Assembly: GCA_922989275.2 (NCBI GenBank)
Contig: OV277859.1
Location: 82,704,198-82,768,197, forward strand
Reading direction: 5' to 3'
From: Gari tellinella
Taxonomy: Eukaryota; Mollusca; Bivalvia; Cardiida; Psammobiidae
Length of the DNA stretch: 64,000 nt
In this document: positions 11,924-22,320 of the stretch, piece by piece
Numbering within the stretch: position 1 is the stretch's first letter
How the letters are laid out: every line of letters begins with the position of its first letter
Notes under the pieces: model-generated
Database searches by the model: none
What the model was told of the DNA's origin: nothing
Seen by the model: the letters and a program-made list of their open reading frames with translations, nothing else
Position numbers and translations under genes: made by a program

Positions 11924-12151
11924 CCCTTTCATGGTCAAATTATTCGGGAGATTTTTACCCCTTCACCGTTTCATTGTCGTCTGCTTCAATTTTGTTGTTT
12001 GCATTGTCGTTGTAAAGTTAACAAATAAGGCAGTATGAATAAAGAAGTTTCAAAACGAGTGTCAAACATTTTGGATCCTAATGACGTGGCGTCTGATGAA
12101 GATCCAAACTGTTTGCAAACGCGATTTGAAGCGTCATTGAGAGTGAAAGGG
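11924..12151. mobile_element. piggyBac-like MITE with internal hairpin
   Basis: This is the clearest copy of the TTAA family: TTAA (11920-11923) then CCCTTTCATGG, and at the right GAGTGAAAGGG then TTAA (12152-12155). The CAAACAGT-type hairpin sits at 12060-12119 near the right end. Length 228 bp, no coding capacity. Confidence 0.85.
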
Positions 12152-12312
12152 TTAAAAGACGGATATCCGTACAACGCAGAACAAAAGTAAAGCAATACAT
12201 GTATATGTTTTCTGATTAACGCCCGTTTCACGTGAACCTGTCAGCATGTTTAAACATCGAATACTCGTTATTTACAGTGTATACCTGTAAAGAGTACATT
12301 AATGTTGTCCTA

Positions 12313-12377
12313 TGCAAACAGTGTAGACCCCGTTCAGAGGGCTCACAAAGGAACCCTCTGATCAGGGTCTGTACGGT
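12313..12377. repeat. CAAACAGT-type hairpin (AGACCC subtype)
   Basis: GCAAACAGTGTAGACCCCG with GAGGGCTC pairs with ACCCTCTGATCAGGGTCT. This subtype has GTGTAGACCC instead of GTTTGGATCC. Further copies are at 13690, 14216, 15569, 15932, 16672, 17680 and 33598. Confidence 0.8.
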
Positions 12378-12952
12378 TGGTCATATTGCAATACACTGAC
12401 AACTAGTGGAGTGGCAATGGCTGTAAGACAATTTAACCATGTCCCCGCCGGCAAAAATATAAGTTCAACTGACTGTAATTTTTGTGAAAAATTGCAGCAG
12501 CCAGATAAACATGCTGTTCACATGCACATCTACGGTATGTTTGCAAACACTCTACCAAGTTCTCTACCAAGTTATAAGGTTGTAGCTTGAAAACTGTATG
12601 AGGAATTAGCCTGACAAAGTCTCATACAGTATAAATTGGACGGACGAACAAACGGACGGACAGACATTGATTTTTGAGAGAAAAAATTGTCAAATGGTAT
12701 AACTACATGTATAAAGAGACTATATACACCTTCTGACTAGTTCACATGTGTACAGTTAAATGATATGGAGCTATTTCTCGTCTTTGCCATATCCGAGGAT
12801 CGACAACTATCACAAAATTATAATGTCTCACCAGGGGATCATTAATGAGACTACCTTCTGACAGTTTTTTCTCTAAAAAATCAATCGTGTCGGGTCCCTG
12901 TGGTTATTATGTGGGGTCAATCTTAAACTTGAAGCAGACGACATTGACGATG

Positions 12953-13207
12953 CAGGGCTGCCATAAGTTGACAAGAAAAATCCTAAGATTTCCAAATTTG
13001 CATTTTTCAAGTGTGATTTTACGAATCGTACCTTTACCCCGTAGCCTTTTTCTTGTTTTGTTGACATTCGACTGCTTAAAGCAGGCTGTAAGTAAAGCAG
13101 AATGCGCCTTAGGGCGCATTCTGCTTTACTTTCAGCCTGCTTTAAGCTACCATGAACTGGGAAAAAATCCGGAGATTTAGGAAAAATCCGGAGAAATGGC
13201 AGCCCTG
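12953..13207. mobile_element. CAGGG-ended (hAT-like) MITE with 6-bp duplication
   Basis: CAGGGCTGCCAT at 12953 is inverted as ATGGCAGCCCTG ending at 13207. The flanks are identical hexamers ACGATG (12947-12952 and 13208-13213), a 6-bp target duplication. CAGGG ends suit the hAT superfamily, some of whose lineages make short duplications. Inside lies a near-perfect AAAGCAGG hairpin (13075-13146). Confidence 0.8.
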
Positions 13208-13287
13208 ACGATGTCTATTGAGATAACAATTGGTTGATGTATCGGTCACTCATATAACAAACCCTGTTATGTTATGCGAGAGATTAA

Positions 13288-13497
13288 CCATTCTGCTGCC
13301 GTTCTATAATCAGTTTTGAAATTGTCGTCTGCAAACTGACATTTTTTTTAGCATTCTAAATTGATAGATAATTCAGACGAGTGTCAAACAGTTTGGATTG
13401 AGATCAGACGCCGCGTATATGTAGTGCCACATTAACTGGATCTAAACTATTTGCAAAAAACCAGTACCAAAATAAGTTGTGATCGGCAGGTAAAGGG
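13288..13497. mobile_element. piggyBac-like MITE (reverse orientation)
   Basis: TTAA (13284-13287) is followed by CCATTCTGCTGCCG. The right end CGGCAGGTAAAGGG meets TTAA (13498-13501). The hairpin (13383-13457) and the GTCGTCTGCAAAC and CAGACGAGTGTCAAAC blocks are in inverse order relative to the copy at 9656. Confidence 0.75.
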
Positions 13498-13689
13498 TTA
13501 AAGATTATAAAGATCTTGTCGTGTAAATTTAATTTTTTGTTGCGTCGCCGAAAAATAGGGTCGGTAGATCGGCATATCTGTTGAGCGTTTTCAGGGCTTT
13601 TCAGAAATCTTCGGATTTTGGCTCTTACTTTAAAGTTTTGGAATGCTGAAACCCATTTCAGGCTAGCGTTTATCTAAAACGGAAATTGG

Positions 13690-13755
13690 AAAACAGTATA
13701 GACCCAGATGAGACGTCGCGTTACGCAGCATCTCATCAGGGTCTGTATTATTTGC
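13690..13755. repeat. CAAACAGT-type hairpin (AGACCC subtype)
   Basis: AAACAGTATAGACCC, then AGATGAGACG with its complement, then AGGGTCTGTATTATTTGC. No clear MITE ends around it. Confidence 0.75.
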
Positions 13756-13937
13756 GTAATGCATATGAATTTTTCGGATGTATGGGCAAACACTGTGGTG
13801 TCTTTAGATCATTCTTGTATATCTATTGAATATCTTCCAGCAAGCCACTTGGGATAGCTCACTGCAATACTCAAACATAAATGGGTACAGTTTTCATATG
13901 GACTACCGGTATTCCCCTTTTGATAATTGGCCAGTTA

Positions 13938-14181
13938 CTGTAAAACCGATTTTTTTCTCGAGAATATAATTTACGCGTTAATTCGCGAATGTCTAGTTTT
14001 GAAAATAGGTGACTTCTTAAAGCAGGTTGAAAGTAAAGCAGAATGTGCCATAAGGCACATTCTGCTTTACTTTCAGCCTGCGTTAAGCTACCACCTGCTA
14101 GAAATATTACATGATATCGCGAATTAATACAAAATCGCATTACGCGAAATATTCATGACGCGAAAAATACCTGTTTTACAG
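13938..14181. mobile_element. TA-flanked MITE containing an AAAGCAGG hairpin
   Basis: CTGTAAAACCG at 13938 and its inverted GTTTTACAG ending 14181 are bordered by TA (13936-13937, 14182-14183). Inner inverted blocks GTTAATTCGCGAA and CGCGAATTAA follow. The centre is a strong AAAGCAGG hairpin (about 14010-14092) whose stem matches the one in the TTAA element at 43425 although the ends differ. Confidence 0.75.
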
Positions 14182-14215
14182 TATTTTTAGAAAAACATTA
14201 CAGAAAATTAAAGTA

Positions 14216-14288
14216 AAACAAACAGTGCATATCCTGATCAGAGAGCTATTTAGGGGAGCCCTCCAATCAGGGGCTACACTGCCTGCAA
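14216..14288. repeat. CAAACAGT-type hairpin (AGACCC subtype, degenerate)
   Basis: ACAAACAGTGCATATCCTG, a GAGAGCT/GAGCCCTC centre, and GGGGCTACACTGCCTGC. Lower symmetry than its neighbours. Confidence 0.65.
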
Positions 14289-14651
14289 CATATTCATATA
14301 CAGGAACAAACATAGAACGGGTTTAAGACAATAGTGATAAATTCTATACATGTATTTTAGTTTTTCTATGATTTGACGTATGCTTTGTGACCCTACATGG
14401 CCCATGTGACCTAGTCAGTGTCAAGGTTATTATTCTGAGTGAGCGAGGTTACAGCTTAAAATATGACCAAGTGTGTTTAGAAATGTTTCCTACGATTTAA
14501 CCTTCATGCCTATTTTTACCCAACATAACCAATACACATAACCTAGATCTTTATAGGAGATTATTCTGATATTCTGAACAAGTTTCAAGAGTTTGGAGCT
14601 TAGAAGATGTCCCCTCAATTGTTCAAATGCTTTTCTATTTGACCAACTGGC

Positions 14652-14720
14652 CTACGGTGGATGGATGAGTTGGGTTTTACGGCACTGCGACACAAAATAG
14701 GTCATATAGCGCCGGTGATT
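14652..14720 (+). repeat. Dispersed repeat fragment (GGTCATATAGCGCCG)
   Basis: Nearly identical for about 60 bases to 7098-7158. The shared core is GTTGGGTTTTACGGCACTGC plus GGTCATATAGCGCCG. It has neither a tRNA head nor a recognisable tail here. Confidence 0.5.
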
Positions 14721-14932
14721 TGAAAAGAAATTTAGAAAAGCCTATGTTCAGAAAGTAGCAGATGATAAATTTTGCAGACGAAACGCAAGCTGTGCTTGTT
14801 GAACGATAGCGAGCGCTAGGTTTCCGCTAGATGATCTTGAACATGGGGCTGAGCTCCCTCTACAACGACACCTAAGGGGAGACAACGATTGTGTGTTGAG
14901 ATTAACCTGGTGGAAGTTCAATACAGAATCCC

Positions 14933-15040
14933 ACAATCACAGGTAAATGCCTGGAAACCCAATCACAGGTAAATGTCAGGCAAATATATCACATGAAAAT
15001 GCCGAGCAGATCAATCACATGTAAATGCCAGGAAGATTTA
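14933..15040 (+). repeat. Short tandem array, unit about 27 bp
   Basis: Four imperfect copies of AATCACAGGTAAATGCCAGG follow each other (about 14934, 14960, 14988, 15014), drifting in the second half of the unit. Confidence 0.7.
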
Positions 15041-15169
15041 TCTGATCTGCTAAGCCAGCTGACAATTGTAAAACTAACTCTCCCCCAGAGACTTCAAATA
15101 GATAAATCCAGTTTCCAATTAAGTATTATCCATCTCTACATATTTAAGGCTGGATTTAACAAAACATTA

Positions 15170-15539
15170 CAGTAAAACCTCTCTATTACGATCACTAGAG
15201 AGAAGGCTAATTGACTGCATAAAAGACAGGTGGCTTCTTAATGCAAGGCGAACGTAAAACAGAAAGCTTCAGGGTTCCAGATAAGGGGAGTATTTCAAAA
15301 ACTAAAATCTTTATTTTTACTTTAAACCCTATGGTGTCACTACTCATTAGAATCGTCTCTTCGAGACGAGTCTAATGAGTTGTAACACCATAGGATTTGG
15401 TGCTGAAATGCGTGAGAAAATGTTGGATTTGTTCAGTTTACTCCCTCTTATCTGGAGCCCTGAAGCTTTAAGGAATCGCCTGCTTTAAAACATCTAATAA
15501 TTTACACAACTTAGTGGTCGTAATGATGAGTTTTTACTG
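15170..15539. mobile_element. TA-flanked MITE split by a CAGGG MITE
   Basis: CAGTAAAACCTCTCTATTAC at 15170 is inverted at the right as GTAATGATGAGTTTTTACTG ending 15539, with TA on each side (15168-15169, 15540-15541). Its central AAAGCAGG-type hairpin (AGGTGGCTTCTTAATGCAAG ... CTGCTTTAAAA) has been opened by the insertion at 15270-15462. Confidence 0.75.
15270..15462. mobile_element. CAGGG-ended (hAT-like) MITE, nested
   Basis: CAGGGTTCCAGATAAGGGGA begins at 15270 and TTATCTGGAGCCCTG ends at 15462. Both sides carry AAGCTT (15264-15269, 15463-15468), a 6-bp duplication made inside the hairpin of the host element. The core is a strong palindrome (GGTGTCACTACTCATTAGA ... with CGTCTCTTCGAGACG at the tip). 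Relatives are at 52982, 40568 and 58102. Confidence 0.85.
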
Positions 15540-15568
15540 TACATGTATATATCTGTATTTCAAAAATG

Positions 15569-15637
15569 ATAAACAGTGCAGCCCCTGTCAGACGGTTCCT
15601 TACGGAGCTCTCTGATCAGGGTATAAACTGTTTGCAT
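15569..15637. repeat. CAAACAGT-type hairpin
   Basis: AAACAGTGCAGCCCCTGTCA pairs with AGGGTATAAACTGTTTGC around GACGGTTCCTTACGGAGCTC. Confidence 0.75.
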
Positions 15638-15931
15638 AGGACACGTGTACTCTTCATAGGTACACTGTTTATAAATGATAATAATCATCACTAGGGATGA
15701 CTGTGATAACAATCAATCTTGTATCACATGACTACTGACTGAAGTAGAGTAGAGGTAATGTAGGATAAAGCTATTACAGGAACTCTCTGCATTATTTCTA
15801 TCCTTCATTCATTATATCAGCTACTTCAAATGAGTCCTCTACTCAGTCAGTTCGTACAAGGGATGAAATGGGTAGCTCTACTATATTTCAACATAATAAC
15901 CCCAAATATTGGAACGATAGGTCTGAACAAA

Positions 15932-15997
15932 ACAGAGTAGACCCTGACCAGACTGCTCCCCAATGATCAAGCCTGGTCTAGGACTACACTGTTTGCG
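15932..15997. repeat. CAAACAGT-type hairpin
   Basis: AAACAGAGTAGACCCTGACC pairs with GGTCTAGGACTACACTGTTT; the apex is AGACTGCTCCCCAATGATC. Confidence 0.75.
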
Positions 15998-16034
15998 ATT
16001 CAGTTTATGCCTTGCTGATAAATTACTCATTGAG

Positions 16035-16091
16035 CTGCATGTAATTGCTTTTATGACGCAGTTACTGCGTCATAAAAGCAATTACATGCAG
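16035..16091. repeat. 57-bp perfect palindrome
   Basis: Two exactly complementary 27-base arms, CTGCATGTAATTGCTT continuing to ATGACGCAG, surround a TTA spacer. Nothing like it was seen elsewhere in the window. It does not belong to either hairpin family. Confidence 0.9.
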
Positions 16092-16418
16092 TTCAAATTT
16101 TAATCGTAATTACAGTGGCTATACACAGGGTGTACAATTTTTAGTATTTTTTACGGCCATTCGCCAGTAATGCTGAACTCTCTCTCCCTACAGACGGGTT
16201 TATTCCATAAAACAAACAAATGCAAAATCTTGTATCTGTTTTATTATTACAAAAAAGGTTAAATACAAGACTGTGTGTGTAAAATGAAAGAAGAAGAGTT
16301 TTCCCTGAATACCTGTATAATATGTATATACCTGTACATGTATTACAGCATAGGCCTAAGGTTACGGACTCTTAAGGGAGCTTGCTTGTCAGAAATTCAA
16401 GACAGAAGTCTGCTTGAG

Positions 16419-16486
16419 TAAAGCAGGATGAAGGTAAAGCAGAAAGCTCCTGTAGGAGCTTTATGCTTTACCTTTATCCTGCTTTA
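16419..16486. repeat. AAAGCAGG-type hairpin
   Basis: TAAAGCAGGATGAAGGTAAA pairs with TTTACCTTTATCCTGCTTTA; the apex is AAGCTCCTGTAGGAGCTTT. Few mismatches, so probably young. Confidence 0.85.
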
Positions 16487-16671
16487 AGCCATCACTGAAA
16501 TGATAGTGTAACACCATTTAGGAGATTTTTGTGGGGCCATAATAGGGGACTTTACTTTACGAACAAATAGAAAGAGGTTTTACGTCCGTTACCGAAAGAG
16601 GTTCTTAGCTGTTAATACCTTTTATCATTGTTAACTAATTTATATGCTGGAAACCAGTTCATGTATATTTT

Positions 16672-16800
16672 TCAAACAATGTAGACCCTGATCAGAGGAT
16701 TTCAATTTTGATGCAAGTCTCATTTCTGGTCAGGATCCTGCTTAATGCAGGATAAAAACAATGCAGACTGGATCATTCTGCATTTAGTTTTATCCTGCAT
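16672..16800. repeat. Two adjoining degenerate hairpins
   Basis: At 16672 a left half of the CAAACAGT type (CAAACAATGTAGACCCTGA) runs to GGTCAGGATCC. It is followed at 16740-16800 by TTAATGCAGGATAAAA and its inverse TTTTATCCTGCAT, an AAAGCAGG-like stem. Confidence 0.6.
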
Positions 16801-16889
16801 GAAACAATCACCCTTGATCTAAGATTAACCACAGGTCTTCTATTTTGGCAGATAAATAAAACATTGACAGTAAAAGGATAGATCATTAA

Positions 16890-17114
16890 CACCTTCACAA
16901 CCATGATGCCATCTGCTTTAAACAACTACCCTGGTCTTATTTCTCAAATTTAAATTTAAGGTACAGTGTATTTTGACTAAAGAATTATTGAAATGAGTGT
17001 CAAACAGTTTGGACTCTGATCAGACACCCTGTTATGCAATGTCTAGTCAGAATTCAAACTGTTTGCTAATAATAAAGGTTCAGGTTCTTTTTTACCTTAG
17101 GACAGCGAATGGGG
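16890..17114. mobile_element. piggyBac-like MITE with internal hairpin
   Basis: TTAA (16886-16889) then CACCTTCACAACC. The right end CGAATGGGG meets TTAA (17115-17118). The CAAACAGT-type hairpin at 17000-17066 has a GTGTCAAACAGTTTGGAC arm. Confidence 0.65.
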
Positions 17115-17171
17115 TTAATGTATACATTTCATAACACAACTAAATCATTGATTTATTGATAATTATTTTAT

Positions 17172-17360
17172 TACAGTAACAGTCAAACTTGTATTAAGAA
17201 AACACTGAATGCAGAAACATTGTAATCTGTATCAGGGACGTATATACATTTAATATACGTCCCTGTCTGTATAGACAGGTGATAACTTAATGTAGGGCAA
17301 AAGTGATGTAGAAAGCTCCTACAGGAGCTTTCTGCATTACTTTTGTCCTGCATTAATCGA
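17172..17360. repeat. Two hairpins behind a pogo-like end
   Basis: ACAGTCAAACTTGTATTAAG at about 17180 looks like a pogo-type terminus. It is followed by a hairpin CAGGGACGTATATAC/GTATACGTCCCTG-like (17235-17267) and an AAAGCAGG-type hairpin (17290-17357, apex AAGCTCCTACAGGAGCTTT). The right terminus was not located. Confidence 0.65.
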
Positions 17361-17516
17361 CCAACAACCCTAGAGAATATTATTTTATCTTTCTTTTTTT
17401 TTCAAAGAGTCACTTAATAGATGCCTGACTGTAAATTTCAGCAGTGATACAAAGAGGTGATCTTTAACAGTTGGATACATAAAGTTCTGTGCATAAAAAT
17501 TCCACTCTTCCCATCT

Positions 17517-17582
17517 TCACTTTGAGTGTCTCTCAACCATCTCCTTCAGTTTGACATCATTGGCTCCAACCAATTCCTCCAG
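17517..17582 (-). CDS. Thioredoxin, last coding exon
   Basis: Minus strand: an acceptor (ttttaaaaag) precedes 21 codons reading LEELVGANDVKLKEMVERHS plus K and TGA (17519-17517). The block 'GAN...L...' with a short amphipathic helix is the usual thioredoxin C-terminus (final strand and helix). It aligns with the last exon boundary of animal thioredoxins, just after the Lys of the 'KxGxK' loop. This exon and those at 34448-34383 and 44044-43946 are on the same strand, in the correct order, all phase 0. Together they make one gene for a small cytosolic-type redox protein. The preceding exon, expected to hold the cis-proline MPT motif, was not found between 17583 and 34382. Polyadenylation signals were not identified. 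Confidence 0.75.
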   Translation of the reverse strand: MEELVGANDVKLKEMVERHSK

Positions 17583-17630
17583 CTTTTTAAAACATAAATT
17601 AAAAAGAATGTTATGTACGAACACATTTAA

Positions 17631-17871
17631 ACCCTTCACCTGCTATTATAATTAATATATAATTTCAATTTTTTGAAACAGTGTAGACCCAGATCAGACA
17701 GCTCCTGAAGGAGCTGTCAGATCAGAGTCTGCACTGTTTAGTGATTTGATCTGTCTAATATGAACACCTTTACCTGTCAACAAGTTTACTTTTATTACAA
17801 TTGTAATAGTTCAGATGACAGATAATCATAGAGGGCAGAATTTTATGTATGAACATGGACCAGGAGAAGGG
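17631..17871. mobile_element. piggyBac-like MITE with internal hairpin
   Basis: TTAA (17627-17630) is followed by ACCCTTCACCTGC. The right end CCAGGAGAAGGG meets TTAA (17872-17875). The AGACCC-subtype hairpin at 17680-17749 has a perfect AGCTCCTGAAGGAGCT apex. It sits less than 50 bp upstream of the thioredoxin last exon (minus orientation), inside the intron. Confidence 0.75.
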
Positions 17872-17960
17872 TTAACTTTTTAACTTCAAGGATACACTTT
17901 ATTACTACATGTATATTCCGGTAAAGCACCTCATAAGGGGTGTTTATGCCAGATGAAACA

Positions 17961-18437
17961 AAACAAGACTGCGCGTTCAATAAACGCTTATTCCTCTGGT
18001 GGCATCCCTGACAATATATTCTGAATCTTTTCTAAGTCCAAATTAGGTCATGGTCAAGGTCAAACTGAACTTGGGTATTATTGATGAGTTGGTAATGGTC
18101 CAAGGCAATAACTGAATAAGTATCGAAGCATTGTAGTAAAAAGTGTTGATGCTAGACGAAACAGTAAAATCTAATTAACCGAGAAAGAGCCCATTAAAAC
18201 TATTCTAAGTTCAAATTAAGTCAAGGTCAAGGTCAAAATCAAATTTGGTGATACTGATGGATAGGGAATGGTCCCAGGCAACAACTGTATAAGTATCAAA
18301 GCATTGTAGTCAGTGGTGTTGGTGCTAGACGAAACGGTAAAATCTAGTTAACCAAGAAATAGCCTATTTTAAAAATTCCAAGTCCAAATTAGGTCAAGGT
18401 CAAAATCAAAGTTTGGTGATATTGATGGATAGGGAAT
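17961..18437 (+). mobile_element. Left part of a tandem-repeat-containing element
   Basis: The element starts near CAAGACTGCGCGTTCAATAA. It then holds about two and a half copies of a ~170-bp unit (TTAGGTCAAGGTCAAAATCA; GCTAGACGAAACGGTAAAAT). It breaks at 18437 and resumes at 24459, where CAAGCGTT-type sequence is absent but the unit continues exactly. The element finishes in a hairpin GCCTCCGCATCTGTCGATTG / GGCGGCATAAAAA near 24625. Confidence 0.75.
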
Positions 18438-19445
18438 CACTGGTTAGGAACTTGGTTACAGTGGGGCGAGGGTCCTCGCGACAGGTGATATCGGAGTCCT
18501 GACTATACATGTTTCAGAGTCTCGTCGTGAAACAAAACTTGGCACGCTGAAGTGAGCGCAAAAGAGGTAATTAAACGTCAAATTGATATAAACACTGTAA
18601 ATCGTTATTGTCACCATATAGTCCGATGTTTTACTAAGCGTCGTGCATGCTTAATTCGTTCCATTTATGGAATTTACGCTTGAAATAGTTAATAAAACGA
18701 CGCGGTAATCAAGGTTTTTGTTCACAACGATCAATTCTTATAAATGACTGAATAATTTCGCCTGCAATCAATGTTTCTGGCAAGATTAATACTTAAATTG
18801 CATCTTTGCAAGAGAATCTCATTAAAAATATCGTATATCAATGAAATTTTCTGGATTTCAAGTGGTTAATAAGGTTACAGAGTCTACCAGAGGGTGTTAC
18901 AGGTTCTCTAACAACAGGTTATTAAACGTTACAGGTTCTTATCGACATTTTTGTTTTTGTTTGAGAGAGAATGGATCTAAAAAGCATGATTTGCAAGAGG
19001 TCCTTTATCTTTTACAATGCTTTAAACTGTCACCTGTCTTTTATACAATCAATTTGCCTTCGTTTTAGCGGTTGTAATGAGATTTACTGTAATTATTACG
19101 TGTTACTGCGTTCGGTTAGTGCCTGCTTGATATTTTATCATATGTAAAGAACCATCGTCGTATTTAATAATTTCGAAATAGTTAACACGATGCAAAAATA
19201 GTAAAAAGTACTCAATTTCAAAGATTCTGTTGCTGTATTTATTTCCCAAAATGAAAACCAGACTCTTAAAAATTTAATATAATTATACTTGCAAATATCT
19301 CTAAAGCGATCACCGTTATAATCTAACGTGTAGAACAGCTCCAAAGGCAAAACATAACCGGTACATGTAATAACAAAGAACCTGCAAAATTATCGTATGG
19401 CTATCTCAGTCCATTACATGACTTGTCAACCAAAGCATAGTACTT

Positions 19446-21122
19446 AATGAAACAAGAGCCGTATACGGCCCTTAATCGCTCACCTGGAGCCATTGATGTA
19501 AATGTAACATATCTTGGAAAGCTGAGAAATTATGACAATATGATTGTGCCATTTGCTGATTGGATGATGCTGAGTGCCAAATAGCTAAGCTCAGGGTACT
19601 GTGGTTTCAGAGAAGATTTTTTAAGTTTTTATTGAAAAAATCTATATTTAGATACTGTGACCTAGTTATGCAACGGACCGGAAACATTTGAACAATATTG
19701 GTAAAGTACCTCTAGAAGTTACACCATGCCAAATATCAAAGCTCTAGCCATATTGGTTTCAGAGACGAAGAGGTTTGAAGATTTCACTATATAACTCTAT
19801 GTAAATTTGTGACCCCGGGGCGGGGTCATTTTTTACCCCAGGGACATAATTTGAACAATCTTGGTAGAGGACCTGAAGATGATGCTTTTTGTCAAATAGC
19901 TAAGCTCAGGGTACTGTGGTTTCAGAGAAGAAGATTTTTTAAGTCTTTATTGAAAAAGTCTATTTTTAGCTCCTGTGACCTAGATATGCAACAGACCTGA
20001 ACCATTTGAACAATATTAGTAAAGTACCTCTAAAAGTTACGCTATGCTTAATATCAAAGCTCTAGCCACATTTCTTTCAGAGAAGAAGAGGTTTGAAAAT
20101 TTCACTATATAACTGTATGTAAATTTATGACCCCCCGGGGTGAGGTCATTTTTGACCCCAGGGACATAATTTGAACAAGTTTAATAGAGGACCTGTAGAT
20201 GATGCATTGTGCAAAATATCTAAGCTCAGGGTACTGTGGTTTCAGAGAAGAAGATTTTTGAAGTTTTTATTGAAAAAATCTATTTTTAGCTCCTGTGACC
20301 TAGATATGCAACGGACCGGAATCATTTGAACAATATTGGTACAGTACCTCTAAAAGTTACACCATGCCAAATATCAAAGCTCTAGCCACGTTACTTTCAG
20401 AGAAGAAGAGGTTTGAAAATTTCACTATATAACTCTATGTAAATTTATGACCCCCGGGGCGGGGTCATTTTTGACCCCAGGGACATAATTTGAACAATCT
20501 TAATAGAAGACCTGTAGATGATGCATTGTGCAAAATATCTAAGCTCAGGGTACTGTGGTTTCAGAGAAGAAGATTTTTGAAGTTTTTATTGAAAAAATCT
20601 ATTTTTAGCTCCTGTGACCTAGATATGCAACGGACCGGAAACATTTGAACAATATTGGTAAAGTACCTCTAGAAATTACACCATGCCAAATATTAAAGCC
20701 TTAGCTATATTAGTTTCAGAGAAGAAGAGGTTTGAAGATTTCACTGTATAACTCTATGTAAATTTGTGATCCCCGGGGCGGGGCCATTTTTAACCCCAGG
20801 GACATAATTTGAACAATCTTGATAGAGGACCTATAGATAATGCTTTGTGCCAAATATCTAAGCTCAGGGTACTGTGGTTTCAGAGAAGAAGATTTTTTAA
20901 GTTTTTGTTGAAATGATCTATTTTTAGCTCCTGTGACCTAGATATGCAACGGACCAGCGTGAACAACTTTCAAAGAGGACCATATAAGGATCATTTCTGC
21001 CAAGTTTGGTTAAAATCCATCCAGTAGCTTAGGAGGAGATGTCATTTAAAGAAATGGTTGACGACGGACACAGCACCATCAAAATAGCTCACCTTGGCAC
21101 TTTGTGCCAGGTGAGCTAAAAA
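19446..21122 (+). mobile_element. Tandem-repeat-containing element, ~320-bp monomer
   Basis: 5' end: AACAAGAGCCGTATACGGCC then CGCTCACCTGG. 3' end: GCTCACCTTGGCACTTTGTG then CCAGGTGAGCTAAAAA, a hairpin. Between them lie about five monomers, marked by AAGCTCAGGGTACTGTGG at roughly 19585, 19902, 20222, 20541 and 20861. A unique 3' block ends in GACGACGGACACAG. Structure and ends fit the pearl-like/tandem-repeat MITE group of bivalves. Not coding. Confidence 0.85.
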
Positions 21123-21682
21123 CTGAAAGCCACCTTTAATTTAGACATTATGAGGTGCAAGGTAAATTCTTCCTAATAGGCAAGTCTCATATCTTGCCAC
21201 AGGCGGACTCTGGTCTCGATTTGCACTAGGTGTGCTCTTTTTGAATGCAAATTTTCACAATAAGTTGCTCAATATTTTTAAGTTTGATTAATAGCTTTCT
21301 AACTATTTTTCAGACAAATAAATCATATGTGCAAAACAATCCGTCATATATCAAATATAAGTTTGACCCGTTCACTGCTTTACTCTGACCGTATAAACAC
21401 AGATAAACAGGTTAGATACGAACGAGAAGCTGAATAAGTATGTGTCTGAATCGGATCAAAGCTGTTTGACTATCTTGGAGATCCTTTTTCAAGATTGATC
21501 CTGGTGAGACATCGAGAAAGTTGGCGCCGCACCAGGCTCTTAACTGTTTGCAAATACGACTGTTAGTCTATTAAATGTATAAAACAGAATGCGTTATAGA
21601 TCTTCCACCGAGATTAGGATCGAACCGCACTCGAACCCGTGCATATTATCAACTTTGCAAAATTTAATAAGTAATTCAAATC

Positions 21683-21961
21683 TCAAGCGTGAATAAATTT
21701 GCATTTTCTGGTGTCGTCTAAACGACGGTCTACATGAAAATGAGTTCCACAAACAAAGACCAGATTCTTTGGTCCACGTTTGTCTTCGAGATGTTCAATG
21801 AGCGAGGCTTTGGTATTGAGTTCTGCTCCGCAAGTGTCACATTCAAAGGCACTCTTTTGCCAAGAATGATAAACATGCCGATGTCTTGCCGGAGTTTTCC
21901 GATTATTAAACCAGTCCGCTGTATAATTAATAAAGCAGTTTGATTTTGTTGTGATACGCCA
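21683..21961 (-). pseudogene. Remnant coding stretch with a zinc-finger-like CxxC motif
   Basis: A 92-codon minus-strand frame without a start codon runs from 21961 to TGA at 21685-21683. It reads TADWFNNRKTPARHRH and then FECDTCGAELNTKASLIEHL. CxxC followed by 12 residues and the L..H spacing is like a C2H2 finger lacking its final His. It is the only coding-like sequence I can defend inside the 6-kb CACTGG element, so it may be the tail of that element's decayed protein or a captured exon. I could not match it to the known Transib/RAG1 zinc regions. No splice sites are certain. Confidence 0.35.
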
Positions 21962-22034
21962 TTACGTGTTAATTAAAGTCATAGACTGAACTGAAAGATT
22001 TATTGCACAAAGTGCAATTTACCTTTCTTTTCGA

Positions 22035-22320
22035 TGAAAACTACCCCTGTGAAATGTGTTCAGGAATTTTAGAATACCCATGAACGTTAAATAGAATAGT
22101 TCTAGGGCTTCAAAACTACTTTACACATTCTACAAAAGGAGTTCAAGAACTTCTGCAAGTCTAGAACAATGGTTCTAAAAACATCAAATTCCTAGAATTA
22201 TTGCAGCATATTCAAGAACGTTTAATGGCCACTTCTACTATTTTTTATGAATATTCAAGAAATCATTCTCGAATAGAACAATTCAATACCTTCCCACAGG
22301 GGTATTTTTGTGGGGCAAAA
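22035..22320. mobile_element. Possible MITE with CCCCTGTG ends
   Basis: ACTACCCCTGTGAAATG at 22047 is opposed by TTCCCACAGGGGTATTT at 22300. Between them are several inverted CTAGAAC/GTTCTA and CAAGAAC motifs. No clear target duplication. A 23-bp direct duplication (TGTACTGATATTCTTTACAA) follows at 22342-22387. Confidence 0.4.

Noticed and set aside
14748..14936. 62-codon minus-strand frame
   Set aside because: The opposite strand is equally open over the same bases and neither reading resembles a known protein.
17996..18010. GGTGGCAT as the missing thioredoxin MPT exon
   Set aside because: The surrounding minus-strand frame does not read as thioredoxin and lacks splice sites; it belongs to a tandem-repeat element.
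19809..20000. Coding frame inside a tandem-repeat monomer
   Set aside because: Not kept in neighbouring monomers.
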